Below, piece by piece: positions 20,715 through 30,585 of a stretch of 64,000 nucleotides of DNA. The position numbers and the translations under genes were made by a program. The stretch lies in assembly GCF_022568815.1 (NCBI RefSeq), contig NZ_JAKZHX010000009.1, positions 186,001 through 250,000 on the forward strand. Reading direction: 5' to 3'. A model generated the notes under the pieces. That model made no database searches and was not told the origin of the DNA. It saw only the letters and a program-made list of their open reading frames with translations. Source of the stretch: Undibacterium paludis. GTDB lineage: Bacteria > Pseudomonadota > Gammaproteobacteria > Burkholderiales > Burkholderiaceae_D. Every line of letters begins with the position of its first letter. The stretch's first letter is position 1.

Positions 20715-21233
20715 GTGAATTCTGAATTGTCTGCTCCACCATTACGTCGTCGCCTGATTTGCATGGTCTATGAAGCCATGCTGTTATTCGGGATTGTTTT
20801 CGTTTCCGGCTTTATATTTGACGTGATAACCCAGAGCAAGCATGCACTGGTATTACGTCATGCCCGCATGGCCTGGCTATTTCTTGTTATTGGTACTTAT
20901 TTCGTATTTTGCTGGAGCCGTAGCGGACAGACCCTGGCGATGCAGACCTGGCGCATCAAAGTGGTCGACCTCGATGGCGGCAAACTGCCCGTCGTCAAGG
21001 CGATGGTCCGCTATTGCCTGGCATGGATGTGGTTCTTGCCAGCCATGGCCCTGGTTTATCAACTGGGTTTGAAGCAATGGCCATCCATGGCCGTGCTGGC
21101 TATTGGAATGGCAGGCTGGGCCTACACGGCGCGAATGGACAAACAGGGACAGTTCCTGCATGATCGCTGGGCCAAGACCAGATTGATTCATATTCCCGCA
21201 AAAATTGATCCGAAAGCCACTGAGGAAGACTGA
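20715..21233 (+). CDS. RDD-family inner-membrane protein
   Basis: This 172-residue protein has about four hydrophobic helices and begins with GTG four bases after the previous stop. The R-x-D-type motifs of the family appear around LRRRLICMVYEAML at the start and QFLHDRWAKTRLI near the end. The role is unknown. It is the last gene of the sigma-factor operon. Confidence 0.85.
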   Translation: MNSELSAPPLRRRLICMVYEAMLLFGIVFVSGFIFDVITQSKHALVLRHARMAWLFLVIGTYFVFCWSRSGQTLAMQTWRIKVVDLDGGKLPVVKAMVRYCLAWMWFLPAMALVYQLGLKQWPSMAVLAIGMAGWAYTARMDKQGQFLHDRWAKTRLIHIPAKIDPKATEED

Positions 21234-21295
21234 TACTCTTTTGATGTTGCGCTTTCAATGTTATTCTTATGAAATAATCTATCGAGAAGAATGAC

Positions 21296-21967
21296 ATGCA
21301 ACACAAAGCTCCTCGTCGGACCAGGGAACGCATCTTGGAATTGTCCCTGCGCCTTTTCAATGAGTTCGGTGAACCCAATATCACCACTACCGTGATTGCG
21401 GAAGAAATGAATATTTCTCCCGGGAATCTGTATTACCATTTTCGCAACAAGGACGATATTGTCAACTCCATCTTTGTGCAATTTGAGGCAGAGATCAATA
21501 AAAAACTGGCCTTCCCCGAAGGTCGTAAAGCCAACATCCAGGACATCTGGACTTACCTGCACCTGACCTTTGAACTGGTTTGGCGTTACCGTTTCTTTTA
21601 CCGCGACCTGAACGACTTGCTGTCAAGAAACCGTAAACTGGAACTGAATTTCAAGGAAATCCTGACCCACAAGATCAAAGTCGCGACGGAATTATGTACA
21701 GGTCTGCGTGCCGACGGTGAGTTTGAAGCCAGTGACATGGATATCGACGCCCTGGCGACCAATATGGTCGTGGTGGCCACTTATTGGCTGTCCTATGAAT
21801 ACGTGCGCAATCCACGCAAATACACAGAACTGCAGACCATGTCTGAATCCCTGGCACGTGGCTGCTATCAGGTAATTGTGCTGATCAGCCCTTATTTGCG
21901 AGGTGAAACCAAGAGTGTTTTTGAAAAACTCTCGCAAGATTATTTGCGCAAGATAAACCCGGCATGA
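21296..21967 (+). CDS. TetR-family transcriptional regulator
   Basis: The N-terminal helix-turn-helix spans residues about 8-55 (TRERILELSLRLFNEFGEPNITTTVIAEEMNISPGNLYYHFRNKDDIV). The C-terminal 150 residues form the ligand/dimerisation domain. At 223 residues it is typical. It overlaps the LOG-family gene by four bases (ATGA), so the two are probably co-expressed. The ligand is unknown. Confidence 0.93.
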   Translation: MQHKAPRRTRERILELSLRLFNEFGEPNITTTVIAEEMNISPGNLYYHFRNKDDIVNSIFVQFEAEINKKLAFPEGRKANIQDIWTYLHLTFELVWRYRFFYRDLNDLLSRNRKLELNFKEILTHKIKVATELCTGLRADGEFEASDMDIDALATNMVVVATYWLSYEYVRNPRKYTELQTMSESLARGCYQVIVLISPYLRGETKSVFEKLSQDYLRKINPA

Positions 21968-22545
21968 AGAACATTTGCGTTTATTGCGGCTCTTCCCCCG
22001 GGGTTACCGAAGACTATGCCATGGCAGCCAGGCAACTGGCTGCACAACTGGTCAGTCAAGGTCTAGGCCTGGTCTATGGTGGTGGCAATGTCGGCCTGAT
22101 GGGCGTGATCTCGGACGAGGTTCTGCGCCTTGGCGGCCGCGTGACCGGCGTCATTCCCAAGGCCCTGATGGACAAGGAAGTCGGCCACACCGGCCTGACA
22201 CAATTGCATATTGTTGCCAATATGCATGAACGCAAGGCCATGATGGCAGACCTGTCTGACGCCTTCATCGCCATGCCCGGTGGCATAGGGACCCTGGAAG
22301 AGTTGTTTGAAGTGCTGACCTGGTCACAGCTGGGTTTTCATGAAAAACCGGTGGGTTTATACAATACCAATCATTTCTATCAAAAACTCCATGATTTCTT
22401 GTTGCACACCGTAGAGCAAGGCTTCCTGCGCCCGGCCCATCTGGATTTACTGTACATAGAAACCGATCCCGCACTGCTGCTTGAAAAATTTGCCAGCTAC
22501 CAGCCCAGGCATGTCAAGAAGTGGCTGGAAGTCAAAGATATATGA
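21964..22545 (+). CDS. LOG-family protein (nucleoside 5'-monophosphate phosphoribohydrolase)
   Basis: This belongs to the Lonely Guy family, whose members release a base from a nucleoside monophosphate. The Rossmann-like motif VYGGGNVGLMGVISDEVL and the PGGxGTxxE catalytic motif (MPGGIGTLEELFEVLTW, near residues 99-115) are both intact. Length is 193 residues. In bacteria these proteins often act in nucleotide clean-up; a cytokinin role should not be assumed. Confidence 0.93.
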   Translation: MKNICVYCGSSPGVTEDYAMAARQLAAQLVSQGLGLVYGGGNVGLMGVISDEVLRLGGRVTGVIPKALMDKEVGHTGLTQLHIVANMHERKAMMADLSDAFIAMPGGIGTLEELFEVLTWSQLGFHEKPVGLYNTNHFYQKLHDFLLHTVEQGFLRPAHLDLLYIETDPALLLEKFASYQPRHVKKWLEVKDI

Positions 22546-22651
22546 AGCATTTAGCCAAATCGAACCTTTACTCTGTGGCTGAAATCCCATTTTCTGGCTA
22601 AAAGCAGAGTAAAATGCGGCTTCATCCGACTTTTCGTGTTTATTTCAAATT

Positions 22652-22861
22652 ATGAAATTCTCCAAGCAATTCTCGCTGTACGAATCCGAAGCGACGCAGT
22701 TCATCAAAGACCTGAAAAAAAACAATCCTGATCTGGAACAAAGCCAGCGTGATGGCCGTGCCCTGCTGTGGGACAAACAGGCCATCGATCTTGATACGCA
22801 AAAACGCAATCTGGAATCGCGCATCAAACAGCAAGCCTACGTTTATCAAAACAAAGGCTGA
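22652..22861 (+). CDS. DUF3460-family small protein
   Basis: This 69-residue charged cytoplasmic protein begins MKFSKQFSLYESEATQFI and has no known function. Such proteins are found in betaproteobacteria next to scpA. It has a predicted helical, Gln/Lys/Asp-rich composition and no membrane segment. The reading frame starts at an ATG 46 bases before the start of scpA on the same strand (gene end to GTG). Confidence 0.85.
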   Translation: MKFSKQFSLYESEATQFIKDLKKNNPDLEQSQRDGRALLWDKQAIDLDTQKRNLESRIKQQAYVYQNKG

Positions 22862-22907
22862 TCAAGGGCGTATCAAAAGCTGATACTGCCTTTGCACTGA
22901 CACGCTT

Positions 22908-23774
22908 GTGACCACCACAAACGCAACAAATTCGTTAACGCCGACCGAACTACCACTGGTTGGTGCAGTCGACAGCACGCCAGACGTTGTCGATGGGCTG
23001 GCGTTCGCCAAACTGTATGGCGAGCCGCTGTTCAAGCTCCCCAACGACCTGTACATCCCACCTGATGCACTGGAAATATTTCTGGAAGCCTTTGAAGGTC
23101 CGCTGGATTTATTGCTTTACCTGATACGCAAGCAGAATTTCAATATCCTTGATATTCCCATGGCACAAGTCACGCTGCAGTACCTGCAGTATGTCGACCA
23201 GATACGCAAACACAATCTGGAACTGGCCGCCGAATACCTGCTGATGGCTGCCATGCTGATAGAAATCAAATCGCGCATGCTACTGCCGTCCAACAAGAGC
23301 GCCGACAGCGAAGAAGCAGAAGACCCGCGGGCAGAACTGGTGCGCCGCCTGCTTGAATACGAGCAGATGAAGCTGGCCGCCTATGATTTGAACGCCGTAC
23401 CACAACTGGGCCGTGATTTTTTACATGCCCAGGTTTTTGTAGAACAAAATACCGTCCTGCACTGGCCGCATGTTGATATTGCCGATTTGCAGGCTGCCTG
23501 GGCTGATGTATTGAAGCGCGCCACCCTGGTCGCCCACCATAAAATCAGCCGCGAAGAATTATCAGTGCGTGAGCACATGACAGGTATTTTGCGCAAGCTG
23601 CAATCGGCCAAATTTGTAGAATTTTCTGATCTGTTCGACCCCAGCCGCGGTGCGCCTGTACTCGTCGTCAATTTTGTCGCCCTGCTTGAACTGGCAAAAG
23701 AAACCCTGATAGAAATCACCCAGGCAGAAGCCTTTGCACCCATTTATGTGCGCCTGGCTTATTCGCCGGCCTGA
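22908..23774 (+). CDS. scpA: Segregation and condensation protein A (ScpA)
   Basis: ScpA is the kleisin subunit of the SMC-ScpAB condensin that helps organise and segregate chromosomes. The N-terminal FEGPLDLLLYLIRKQNFNILDIPMAQVTLQYLQYV is diagnostic (residues about 61-96). The C-terminal winged-helix region follows. Translation begins at a GTG, giving 288 residues. No scpB is in the window. Confidence 0.95.
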   Translation: MTTTNATNSLTPTELPLVGAVDSTPDVVDGLAFAKLYGEPLFKLPNDLYIPPDALEIFLEAFEGPLDLLLYLIRKQNFNILDIPMAQVTLQYLQYVDQIRKHNLELAAEYLLMAAMLIEIKSRMLLPSNKSADSEEAEDPRAELVRRLLEYEQMKLAAYDLNAVPQLGRDFLHAQVFVEQNTVLHWPHVDIADLQAAWADVLKRATLVAHHKISREELSVREHMTGILRKLQSAKFVEFSDLFDPSRGAPVLVVNFVALLELAKETLIEITQAEAFAPIYVRLAYSPA

Positions 23775-23807
23775 TATCAGTCCGGCCCCAAACCCTTACT
23801 ACCTTAG

Positions 23808-24655
<848 letters not shown>

Positions 24656-24656
<1 letters not shown>

Positions 24657-25576
24657 TGCGACTGTTGAAAGCCGCATCAGACATGACCGCAAATTCGATC
24701 CGTACAATCTCTTTGGCACTTGGCTTTGCGGCATTTTTTTTTGCTGCTCCGGGTCAGGCTGCCATCACGGTAAAAGATGACGCCCAACGTGAAGTCAGTC
24801 TTGCCAAGCCGGCACAGCGCATCATCAGCCTGGCCCCGCATATCACCGAGTTGCTATTCGAAGCTGGTGCAGACAAGAGTATCGTTGCGGTCACCGATTA
24901 CAGCGATTATCCGGAAGCAGCAAAAAAACTGCCGTCGATAGGTAACATCTTTGCCCTGGACCTGGAGCGTCTGCTGGCCTTGAAGCCCGACCTGGTGGTA
25001 GTCTGGGGCACAGGTAGTGCAAAAATACTGGCCAACAAATTACGCAGCAATCATGTCACTGTGTTTGAAAGCGAACCACATGATTTTGAAATGGTGGCGA
25101 CGTCCATAGAAAGACTGGCGATTCTGGCCGGAACAGAAAACGCTGGCAAAGCAGCCGCACAGAAGTTTCGCCAACGCCTGGACAATTTGCGCAAGACCTA
25201 TCAATTGCCTCCTTCTGCAAACCCGGTTCGTGTGTTTTACGAGATGGTGCGCAGACCCTTGATGACACTCAATGATGATCACATGGTTTCAGACGCAATA
25301 CGGCTGTGCGGCGGCAAAAATGTATTTGGCAAACTGAAGGAACTCAGTTCTACCATTACCAATGAAGCAGTGCTTGCAGCGAATCCAGACATGATGTTGA
25401 CCAGTGGAGAGTCCACCGATGCGCTGGCCGACTGGAAACAATTCCCCATCCTGACCGCCGTCAAAAAGAACAACTTCTATGCGGTCAAAGATGAATGGCT
25501 CAATCGCGCCGGCCCACGCATACTGGATGGCACAGAAGCGCTATGCAAACACATCGCTACGGCCAGGGCAAAATAG
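24656..25576 (+). CDS. Periplasmic ABC substrate-binding protein, BtuF/cobalamin type
   Basis: A signal peptide (hydrophobic stretch to about residue 35, ending GQAA) precedes a helical-backbone class III binding domain. RIISLAPHITELLFEAGADKSIVAVTDYSDYP and LALKPDLVVVWG are typical of vitamin B12 or iron-complex binding proteins. The first ATG overlaps the panC stop, and another ATG nine codons on is possible. No permease or ATPase gene is adjacent, so the substrate (probably a corrinoid) is inference. Confidence 0.85.
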
Positions 25577-25658
25577 GCAGACACAGCAAACAATTGAATT
25601 TAAAGCGATAATATTTGTCTCGCTTGCTGCCGCAAGCCTTACAGATTGATTGCTTCTC

Positions 25659-26555
25659 ATGCGCCAAGGTATCTTGTTTGCAGGCTCCGCGTATTTTCTC
25701 TGGGGCCTGTTTCCCATCTATTTCAAAACCCTGCACGACGTACCTGCACTGGAAATTCTGCTCAACCGCATGTTGTGGTCACTGCTCTTCCTGCTTGGTG
25801 TTTTGACATGGCGCAAGCAATGGGCATGGGTGAGGGAAGCAGTAAGACAACCCAGGCTCATCGCAGGTTTTGCCTTGAGCGCCCTACTCTTGTCTGCCAA
25901 CTGGTTTGTCTATATCTGGGCGGTCAATCACGGCCATATCGTTGACGCCAGCCTCGGCTATTTCATTACCCCCCTGGTCAATATCCTCATAGGCTCGGTC
26001 TGGTTGCGTGAAAAATTGCGTCCCGGCCAATGGCTGTCAGTTGTACTGGCCACTGCAGGTGTTGCCTGGCTGACGATACAGACTGGTCATCTGCCCTGGA
26101 TAGGCCTGGTGCTGGCCGGCACCTTTGGCACCTACGGCTTGCTACGCAAAACCTCCCCCCTTGGGGCGCTGGAAGGCTTGTCGCTGGAAACCGCCCTGCT
26201 CTTCCCGTTTGCCTTTGGCTGGCTATGCTGGCTGACCACACAAGGGCAAAACAGCTTTTTCGCCAGTAGCCTGGACATAAAAATGCTACTGCTCATCAGC
26301 GGGCCGATTACAGCTATCCCCTTGCTATTGTTTGCTGCCGGTGCAAGACGTATTCCGATGACCACATTGGGGTTATTGCAATACATCTCGCCGCTGGTGC
26401 AATTGCTGCTCGGCGTATGGCTATACCATGAGCCTTTCGACCACAATAAACTGGCTGGTTTTGTCGCCATCTGGGCGGCCTTGTTTGTGTATTCGGCGGA
26501 GGGTTTGTGGCGCAATTTCCGCACCGTGAAAATCGGGGCAGAACAGGGCAGCTAA
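25659..26555 (+). CDS. rarD: EamA-family transporter RarD
   Basis: This ten-helix inner-membrane protein of the drug/metabolite transporter superfamily resembles the RarD subfamily (GSAYFLWGLFPIYFKTL near the start, WVREAVRQPR, YIWAVNHGHIVDASLGYFITPLVN). The ATG at 25659 is preferred over an in-frame TTG three codons earlier, and gives 298 residues. The substrate is unknown. Confidence 0.9.
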   Translation: MRQGILFAGSAYFLWGLFPIYFKTLHDVPALEILLNRMLWSLLFLLGVLTWRKQWAWVREAVRQPRLIAGFALSALLLSANWFVYIWAVNHGHIVDASLGYFITPLVNILIGSVWLREKLRPGQWLSVVLATAGVAWLTIQTGHLPWIGLVLAGTFGTYGLLRKTSPLGALEGLSLETALLFPFAFGWLCWLTTQGQNSFFASSLDIKMLLLISGPITAIPLLLFAAGARRIPMTTLGLLQYISPLVQLLLGVWLYHEPFDHNKLAGFVAIWAALFVYSAEGLWRNFRTVKIGAEQGS

Positions 26556-26612
26556 GCGCCCTCGCCGCCTCACAAAGGCTGAGCAAATGGTTTCGTGTTA
26601 AACTGTCGCCTA

Positions 26613-26693
26613 CGCTAGGGGTCCTGGGAATGTCTATTCCTGGGTGAGAGAGTCCCTTCTACCTGATCTGGATAATGCCAGCGAAGGGAAGCG
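26613..26693 (+). ncRNA. Thiamine pyrophosphate (TPP) riboswitch
   Basis: The conserved THI element is clear. GCTAGGGGTCC opens the structure, GGGTGAGAG is the GCUGAGA-like bulge region, and CCTGATCTGGATAATGCCAGC plus GAAGGGAAG is the pyrophosphate/pyrimidine sensor side. It lies 82 bases before the ATG of a TonB-dependent receptor on the same strand. Confidence 0.96.
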
Positions 26694-26720
26694 CAAAGTC
26701 CCGGCCACTCCTGTTTCTTT

Positions 26721-26774
26721 GTTTGCTCCCGCGCTGCCATCCACAACGCATTAAAAAGCAAACCAAGAGCAAAC
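26721..26774 (+). promoter_or_regulatory. Predicted expression platform of the TPP riboswitch
   Basis: GTTTGCTC (26721-26728) is perfectly complementary to GAGCAAAC (26767-26774), which covers the bases directly before the receptor ATG. Pairing would hide the ribosome-binding site, implying translational control when TPP is bound. GCAAACC also occurs at 26758-26764 as an alternative pairing partner. Confidence 0.6.
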
Positions 26775-26775
26775 C

Positions 26776-28899
26776 ATGTCCGACTTTACCGTATTACGTC
26801 CACGCCTCATCGCTTTTTCCATTGCCCAGGCTTGCCTGTTACTATCGTCTGCACATGCGCAGAGCAATGACAAGTCCCTGCCAGAAGTAACGATTACCGG
26901 CAACAAAACCGGCGAAGCCAAATCAGAGCGCAGCAAGGTCACAGGCTTCATTGACGCTCCCTTGCTCGACACACCTTATTCCGTGAATGCCATCACACTT
27001 GGACAGATACAGGACTTGCGTATCAGGCAGACCACCGATGCAACCCGATTTGATGCCAGTGTCAACGATGCCTATAACGCCGTCGGCTATGCAGAGCAAT
27101 TTTCCATACGTGGTTTTGCCCTTGATAACTCGTCAAGCTACCGTAAGGACGGTTTTGCTATCCCAGGGGACGCATCCATCCCGCTGGAAAACAAAGAGCG
27201 CATAGAAATCCTCAAGGGTATCGCCGGTTTCCAGGCTGGTTTTGCCACACCTGGCGGCATCATCAATTATGTGACCAAGCGCCCGACCAGTTCACCACTG
27301 CGCTCTGCCACCTTTGAAGTAAGTGAGCGCGGCACCCTGTATGGAACAGCCGACATCAGTGACAATAGCAGCGACAAACGATTCGGCTTCCGCATCAACG
27401 CTGCCGGCGAACGCATGCGCTCCTACGTCAAAGGGGCTGACGGTGACCGTCAGTTTGCATCTATTGCCTTTGACTGGCACATCACACCGCAAGCCTTGCT
27501 GCAAATTGATGCTGACTACCAGCACAAGTCACAATTATCCGTACCCGGCTTCCAGTTATTCAATGGCACGGATTTGCCACGTGGTGTGGCGGCTGACCTG
27601 ATGCTCAATGCCCAGCCCTGGGCCAAACCAGTCGACACCCGCAACAGCAACCTGGGCCTGCGCTTTGAATACCAGATCAACACCGACTGGCGCGCCACCC
27701 TGGCTGCCAACAAACATGAATTCAAGCGTGACGACTACACTGCCTTCCCTTATGGTTGCGGTGCCGCCAATCTCTACCCTGGCTATTGCGCCAATGGCGA
27801 CTATGATGTGTATGACTATCAAAGCGTGAATGAGTCCAAGTCACTGTGGGGCACACAAGCCATATTGAACGGCAAGTTTGCCACCGGCAGCGTCAACCAT
27901 GAACTGGCTGCTGGCTTGTCCAGTTCACAAAGACGCGATTATTTTGGCGATTACGTGTATGACTATGCTGGCAGCAGCAATCTGTTCAAGCCTGTCAATG
28001 TACCGCCATCTGCCAACAGGACTGGCCCGGCTTTCCTGCGTCGCACTGATAAGGAGTGGTCAGCATTTGTACAGGACATCATCAGCCTGCAAGACAACCT
28101 GAAACTGCACCTGGGCTTGCGCCACTTGCATATTGCACGCACACAGTTTGACAACCCTGGCTACGATCAAAGCAAATTGCTGGCAACGACAGCCCTGGTG
28201 TACAAACCGGTTCAACAAGTTTCTGTCTACGGCAGTTTTTCCCAGGGGCTGGAACACGGCGGCATTGCACCGTTTGGCACAATCAATGCCAGCAAGATGC
28301 TGAACCCGGCCAAGTCCACGCAGTTTGAATTTGGTATCAAAGCCGACGTACAACGCGACCTGAGTTTGTCGGCTGCGATTTTCCGTATCAAAAAACCGCT
28401 GGAATTCACCAATACCAGCAATGTCTATGTCAGCAGCGGCGAGGCTTTGCACACTGGCCTGGAATTGTCTGCCCAGGGCAAAGTGACGAATCAGTTGCAC
28501 CTGGGTGCGAGCGTCACCGCACTCGACGCCAAGCAGCAAGATTCCGGCATCAGCAGTATTGATGGCAAGCGTGTCATGAACGTGCCGCGCCTGAAATCGT
28601 CCGTCTATACCGACTACGCTGTGGCTGAAGTCAAGGGCCTGAACCTGAATGCGACCTGGCAATATGCGAGCAGCAAAGCATTCAGCCCTGACAATAGCGT
28701 GATAGTACCGGGCTACCATGTTGTCAATCTGGGTGCGCGCTATATCACTCAGTTGGGCAATACTGCTACCACCTTGCGCTTCAATATCGACAATGCACTC
28801 GACAAGTTTTACTGGCGTGACGTGACGCAATCGCTGGGTGGCTATTTATTCCCGGGCGCACCACGTACATACAAAGTATCGGCGCAGTTCGATTTCTGA
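26776..28899 (+). CDS. TonB-dependent outer-membrane receptor under TPP control
   Basis: The signal peptide (to about residue 29) is followed by a plug domain with SIRGFALDNSSSYRKDGFAIPG and IEILKGIAGFQAGFATPGGIINYVTKRP (residues about 110-175), then a 22-strand-type barrel ending in a terminal phenylalanine (SAQFDF). Sequence style is that of siderophore receptors, but the upstream TPP riboswitch argues for import of thiamine, a precursor or a related compound. Length is 707 residues. No TonB or ABC genes are adjacent. Confidence 0.93.
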   Translation: MSDFTVLRPRLIAFSIAQACLLLSSAHAQSNDKSLPEVTITGNKTGEAKSERSKVTGFIDAPLLDTPYSVNAITLGQIQDLRIRQTTDATRFDASVNDAYNAVGYAEQFSIRGFALDNSSSYRKDGFAIPGDASIPLENKERIEILKGIAGFQAGFATPGGIINYVTKRPTSSPLRSATFEVSERGTLYGTADISDNSSDKRFGFRINAAGERMRSYVKGADGDRQFASIAFDWHITPQALLQIDADYQHKSQLSVPGFQLFNGTDLPRGVAADLMLNAQPWAKPVDTRNSNLGLRFEYQINTDWRATLAANKHEFKRDDYTAFPYGCGAANLYPGYCANGDYDVYDYQSVNESKSLWGTQAILNGKFATGSVNHELAAGLSSSQRRDYFGDYVYDYAGSSNLFKPVNVPPSANRTGPAFLRRTDKEWSAFVQDIISLQDNLKLHLGLRHLHIARTQFDNPGYDQSKLLATTALVYKPVQQVSVYGSFSQGLEHGGIAPFGTINASKMLNPAKSTQFEFGIKADVQRDLSLSAAIFRIKKPLEFTNTSNVYVSSGEALHTGLELSAQGKVTNQLHLGASVTALDAKQQDSGISSIDGKRVMNVPRLKSSVYTDYAVAEVKGLNLNATWQYASSKAFSPDNSVIVPGYHVVNLGARYITQLGNTATTLRFNIDNALDKFYWRDVTQSLGGYLFPGAPRTYKVSAQFDF

Positions 28900-28916
28900 T
28901 ACAGCCTCTCCGGCTC

Positions 28917-28953
28917 AAAAGCGATGCCTGATTTATCCGGCATCGCTTTTTTA
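28917..28953 (+). terminator. Terminator after the TonB-dependent receptor
   Basis: The inverted repeat AAGCGATGCC...GGCATCGCTT with an 8-9 base loop is followed by a T run. It lies about 20 bases beyond the stop codon. Confidence 0.88.
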
Positions 28954-29065
28954 TTGCCTGCGGTATTGGCATTCAATACTTTACAAGCAACACGTGGCAT
29001 TGACCGCGGACTATGTCATCCTGAGCCCGTCATTTAACTCAACGGAACGGATCAGTCACGACATC

Positions 29066-29572
29066 ATGAATACCTTCAAATATCTTATTGCCGTCGCAAG
29101 CAGCGTACTCGTCAACCTGGCAGGTGCAGAAGAAGTTTTAAAATGCCGCGCCAGTTTCCCGGATTTTGGCAATGGCAAACATCAATTTGCCATTCAGATA
29201 GACAAGTCGACTGATGGAACGATGAAAGCAATGATTGATGGCAAGCCTGCCAATCAGGATATCACCATGAAAGACTACCCTGTATCCAGGGATCTTGACT
29301 TTGAAATCGATACCTATTCAACAGCCTACGGCAAGCTCAATGAAGCGGAAACCTCGCTCGTCCACATCTACAAACTGCAACATGACCCGCGCCTGGCTGA
29401 AAAGACGAGCATATCGTTCCCCTTAAAGGAAGTCATCAGGATACACTTTTACGACCTGGTCGGCGGCAAACCTAACAAGTTTGGTGGTACAGTATTATTT
29501 GAGGCCTATGACAAATCCGGCAAATTATTAGGTCGGGTGTTCAGATCAATGATGGTGGCCGATTGCATTTGA
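29066..29572 (+). CDS. Hypothetical exported protein
   Basis: This 168-residue product begins MNTFKYLIAVASSVLVNLAGAEE, which fits a signal peptide cleaved near residue 20. The mature part contains two cysteines, one near each end, that could form a disulfide. It has no family motif I recognise. The open frame extends 76 codons upstream, but it overlaps the terminator of the previous gene, so the ATG at 29066 is preferred. Confidence 0.7.
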   Translation: MNTFKYLIAVASSVLVNLAGAEEVLKCRASFPDFGNGKHQFAIQIDKSTDGTMKAMIDGKPANQDITMKDYPVSRDLDFEIDTYSTAYGKLNEAETSLVHIYKLQHDPRLAEKTSISFPLKEVIRIHFYDLVGGKPNKFGGTVLFEAYDKSGKLLGRVFRSMMVADCI

Positions 29573-29693
29573 TTGCCCTCTTCCAAGCCTGCAAAATAAC
29601 AGGGGTAGAAACGGGCTGAATACATTCAGAATTGCAAACGAAGCATTACAGTTATTTTACTGTGAACTGCGCTTGCTTTCCGTCACGGCGATT

Positions 29694-30446
29694 TTACCAA
29701 TTCGCATTTAAGAGGCCAAATCCGGCGATAATATCCCACCCCGCATGCTCAATAATACCAGCACGTATATTGCCACGCCATTTGGCAAGTATACCCAGGA
29801 ATAATCCATGCAGTACGATGGCTACTACTGAGCCAAAGCCTTCATACGCATGCCCTATACCAAACAGGACGGCCTGCAGCAAAATGGCAATACCGACATT
29901 TCCCGTCATTAAAGCGAGCTGGCGCTGGAGATAACCCCGAAACACGATCTCTTCACAAATGCCTGCACTGATGGATAAACATATCCAGACAGCGACGCCT
30001 AATAAACCAGCCGGTTTGGAAGAAAGAATTGGGTTACTGGAAGGTGCGCCCTGATCAGGCAAGAGAGTATGCACACCATGTGAACATGCGTAAATCACGA
30101 CGAATGCAAGTACCGCATAGATACAGTCACCCATCAATTTACCCAGCGTGAAAGACTTTAATTCAAAAAATTCCAGAATTGAACGGCCATAGCCTTGCAT
30201 GCCCTTATAAATGAAGAATGCCCAGTACCATAGCACAGCAATCATGATCAAATTGACCTTAATCATCTGTGATGGATTAGCTGCCTGGCTGACACCGGAT
30301 TTATTTGAAGAGTTCAGTATGCCCGCGACCAGCAAGATCATGACAATGCCAAACAAAGTGAATGTATGCCTGGGCGAAGCCAATAATTTCCTGGAGTTTT
30401 CTATTATTCCCGCGCCGCTGGTTGAAGTGCCATCAAGTTTATTCAT
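29694..30446 (-). CDS. CPBP-family intramembrane metalloprotease
   Basis: This multi-span membrane protein (about 7-8 helices) belongs to the CAAX-protease/bacteriocin-processing (CPBP) family. The motifs are present: EE-x3-R in EEIVFRGYL, F-x3-H in FGIGHAYEG, and a later histidine in IIEHAGWD. The ATG at 30446 gives 250 residues; a TTG 13 codons upstream is possible but less likely. The substrate is unknown. It is a single gene between exported-protein and TetR genes. Confidence 0.88.
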   Translation of the reverse strand: MNKLDGTSTSGAGIIENSRKLLASPRHTFTLFGIVMILLVAGILNSSNKSGVSQAANPSQMIKVNLIMIAVLWYWAFFIYKGMQGYGRSILEFFELKSFTLGKLMGDCIYAVLAFVVIYACSHGVHTLLPDQGAPSSNPILSSKPAGLLGVAVWICLSISAGICEEIVFRGYLQRQLALMTGNVGIAILLQAVLFGIGHAYEGFGSVVAIVLHGLFLGILAKWRGNIRAGIIEHAGWDIIAGFGLLNANW

Positions 30447-30585
30447 GCTGAGCCTATCCTTATATCTGGTGAAGTTCGTGCGCAATACAACAGGGGAGAA
30501 TTTTCATCGATGCCAGGAAGGCCGGGGGCAGAAGTACTATCGATTTCTGCCCATCCTTCCAAGCCCTATTCCTGGAATTTCATAC

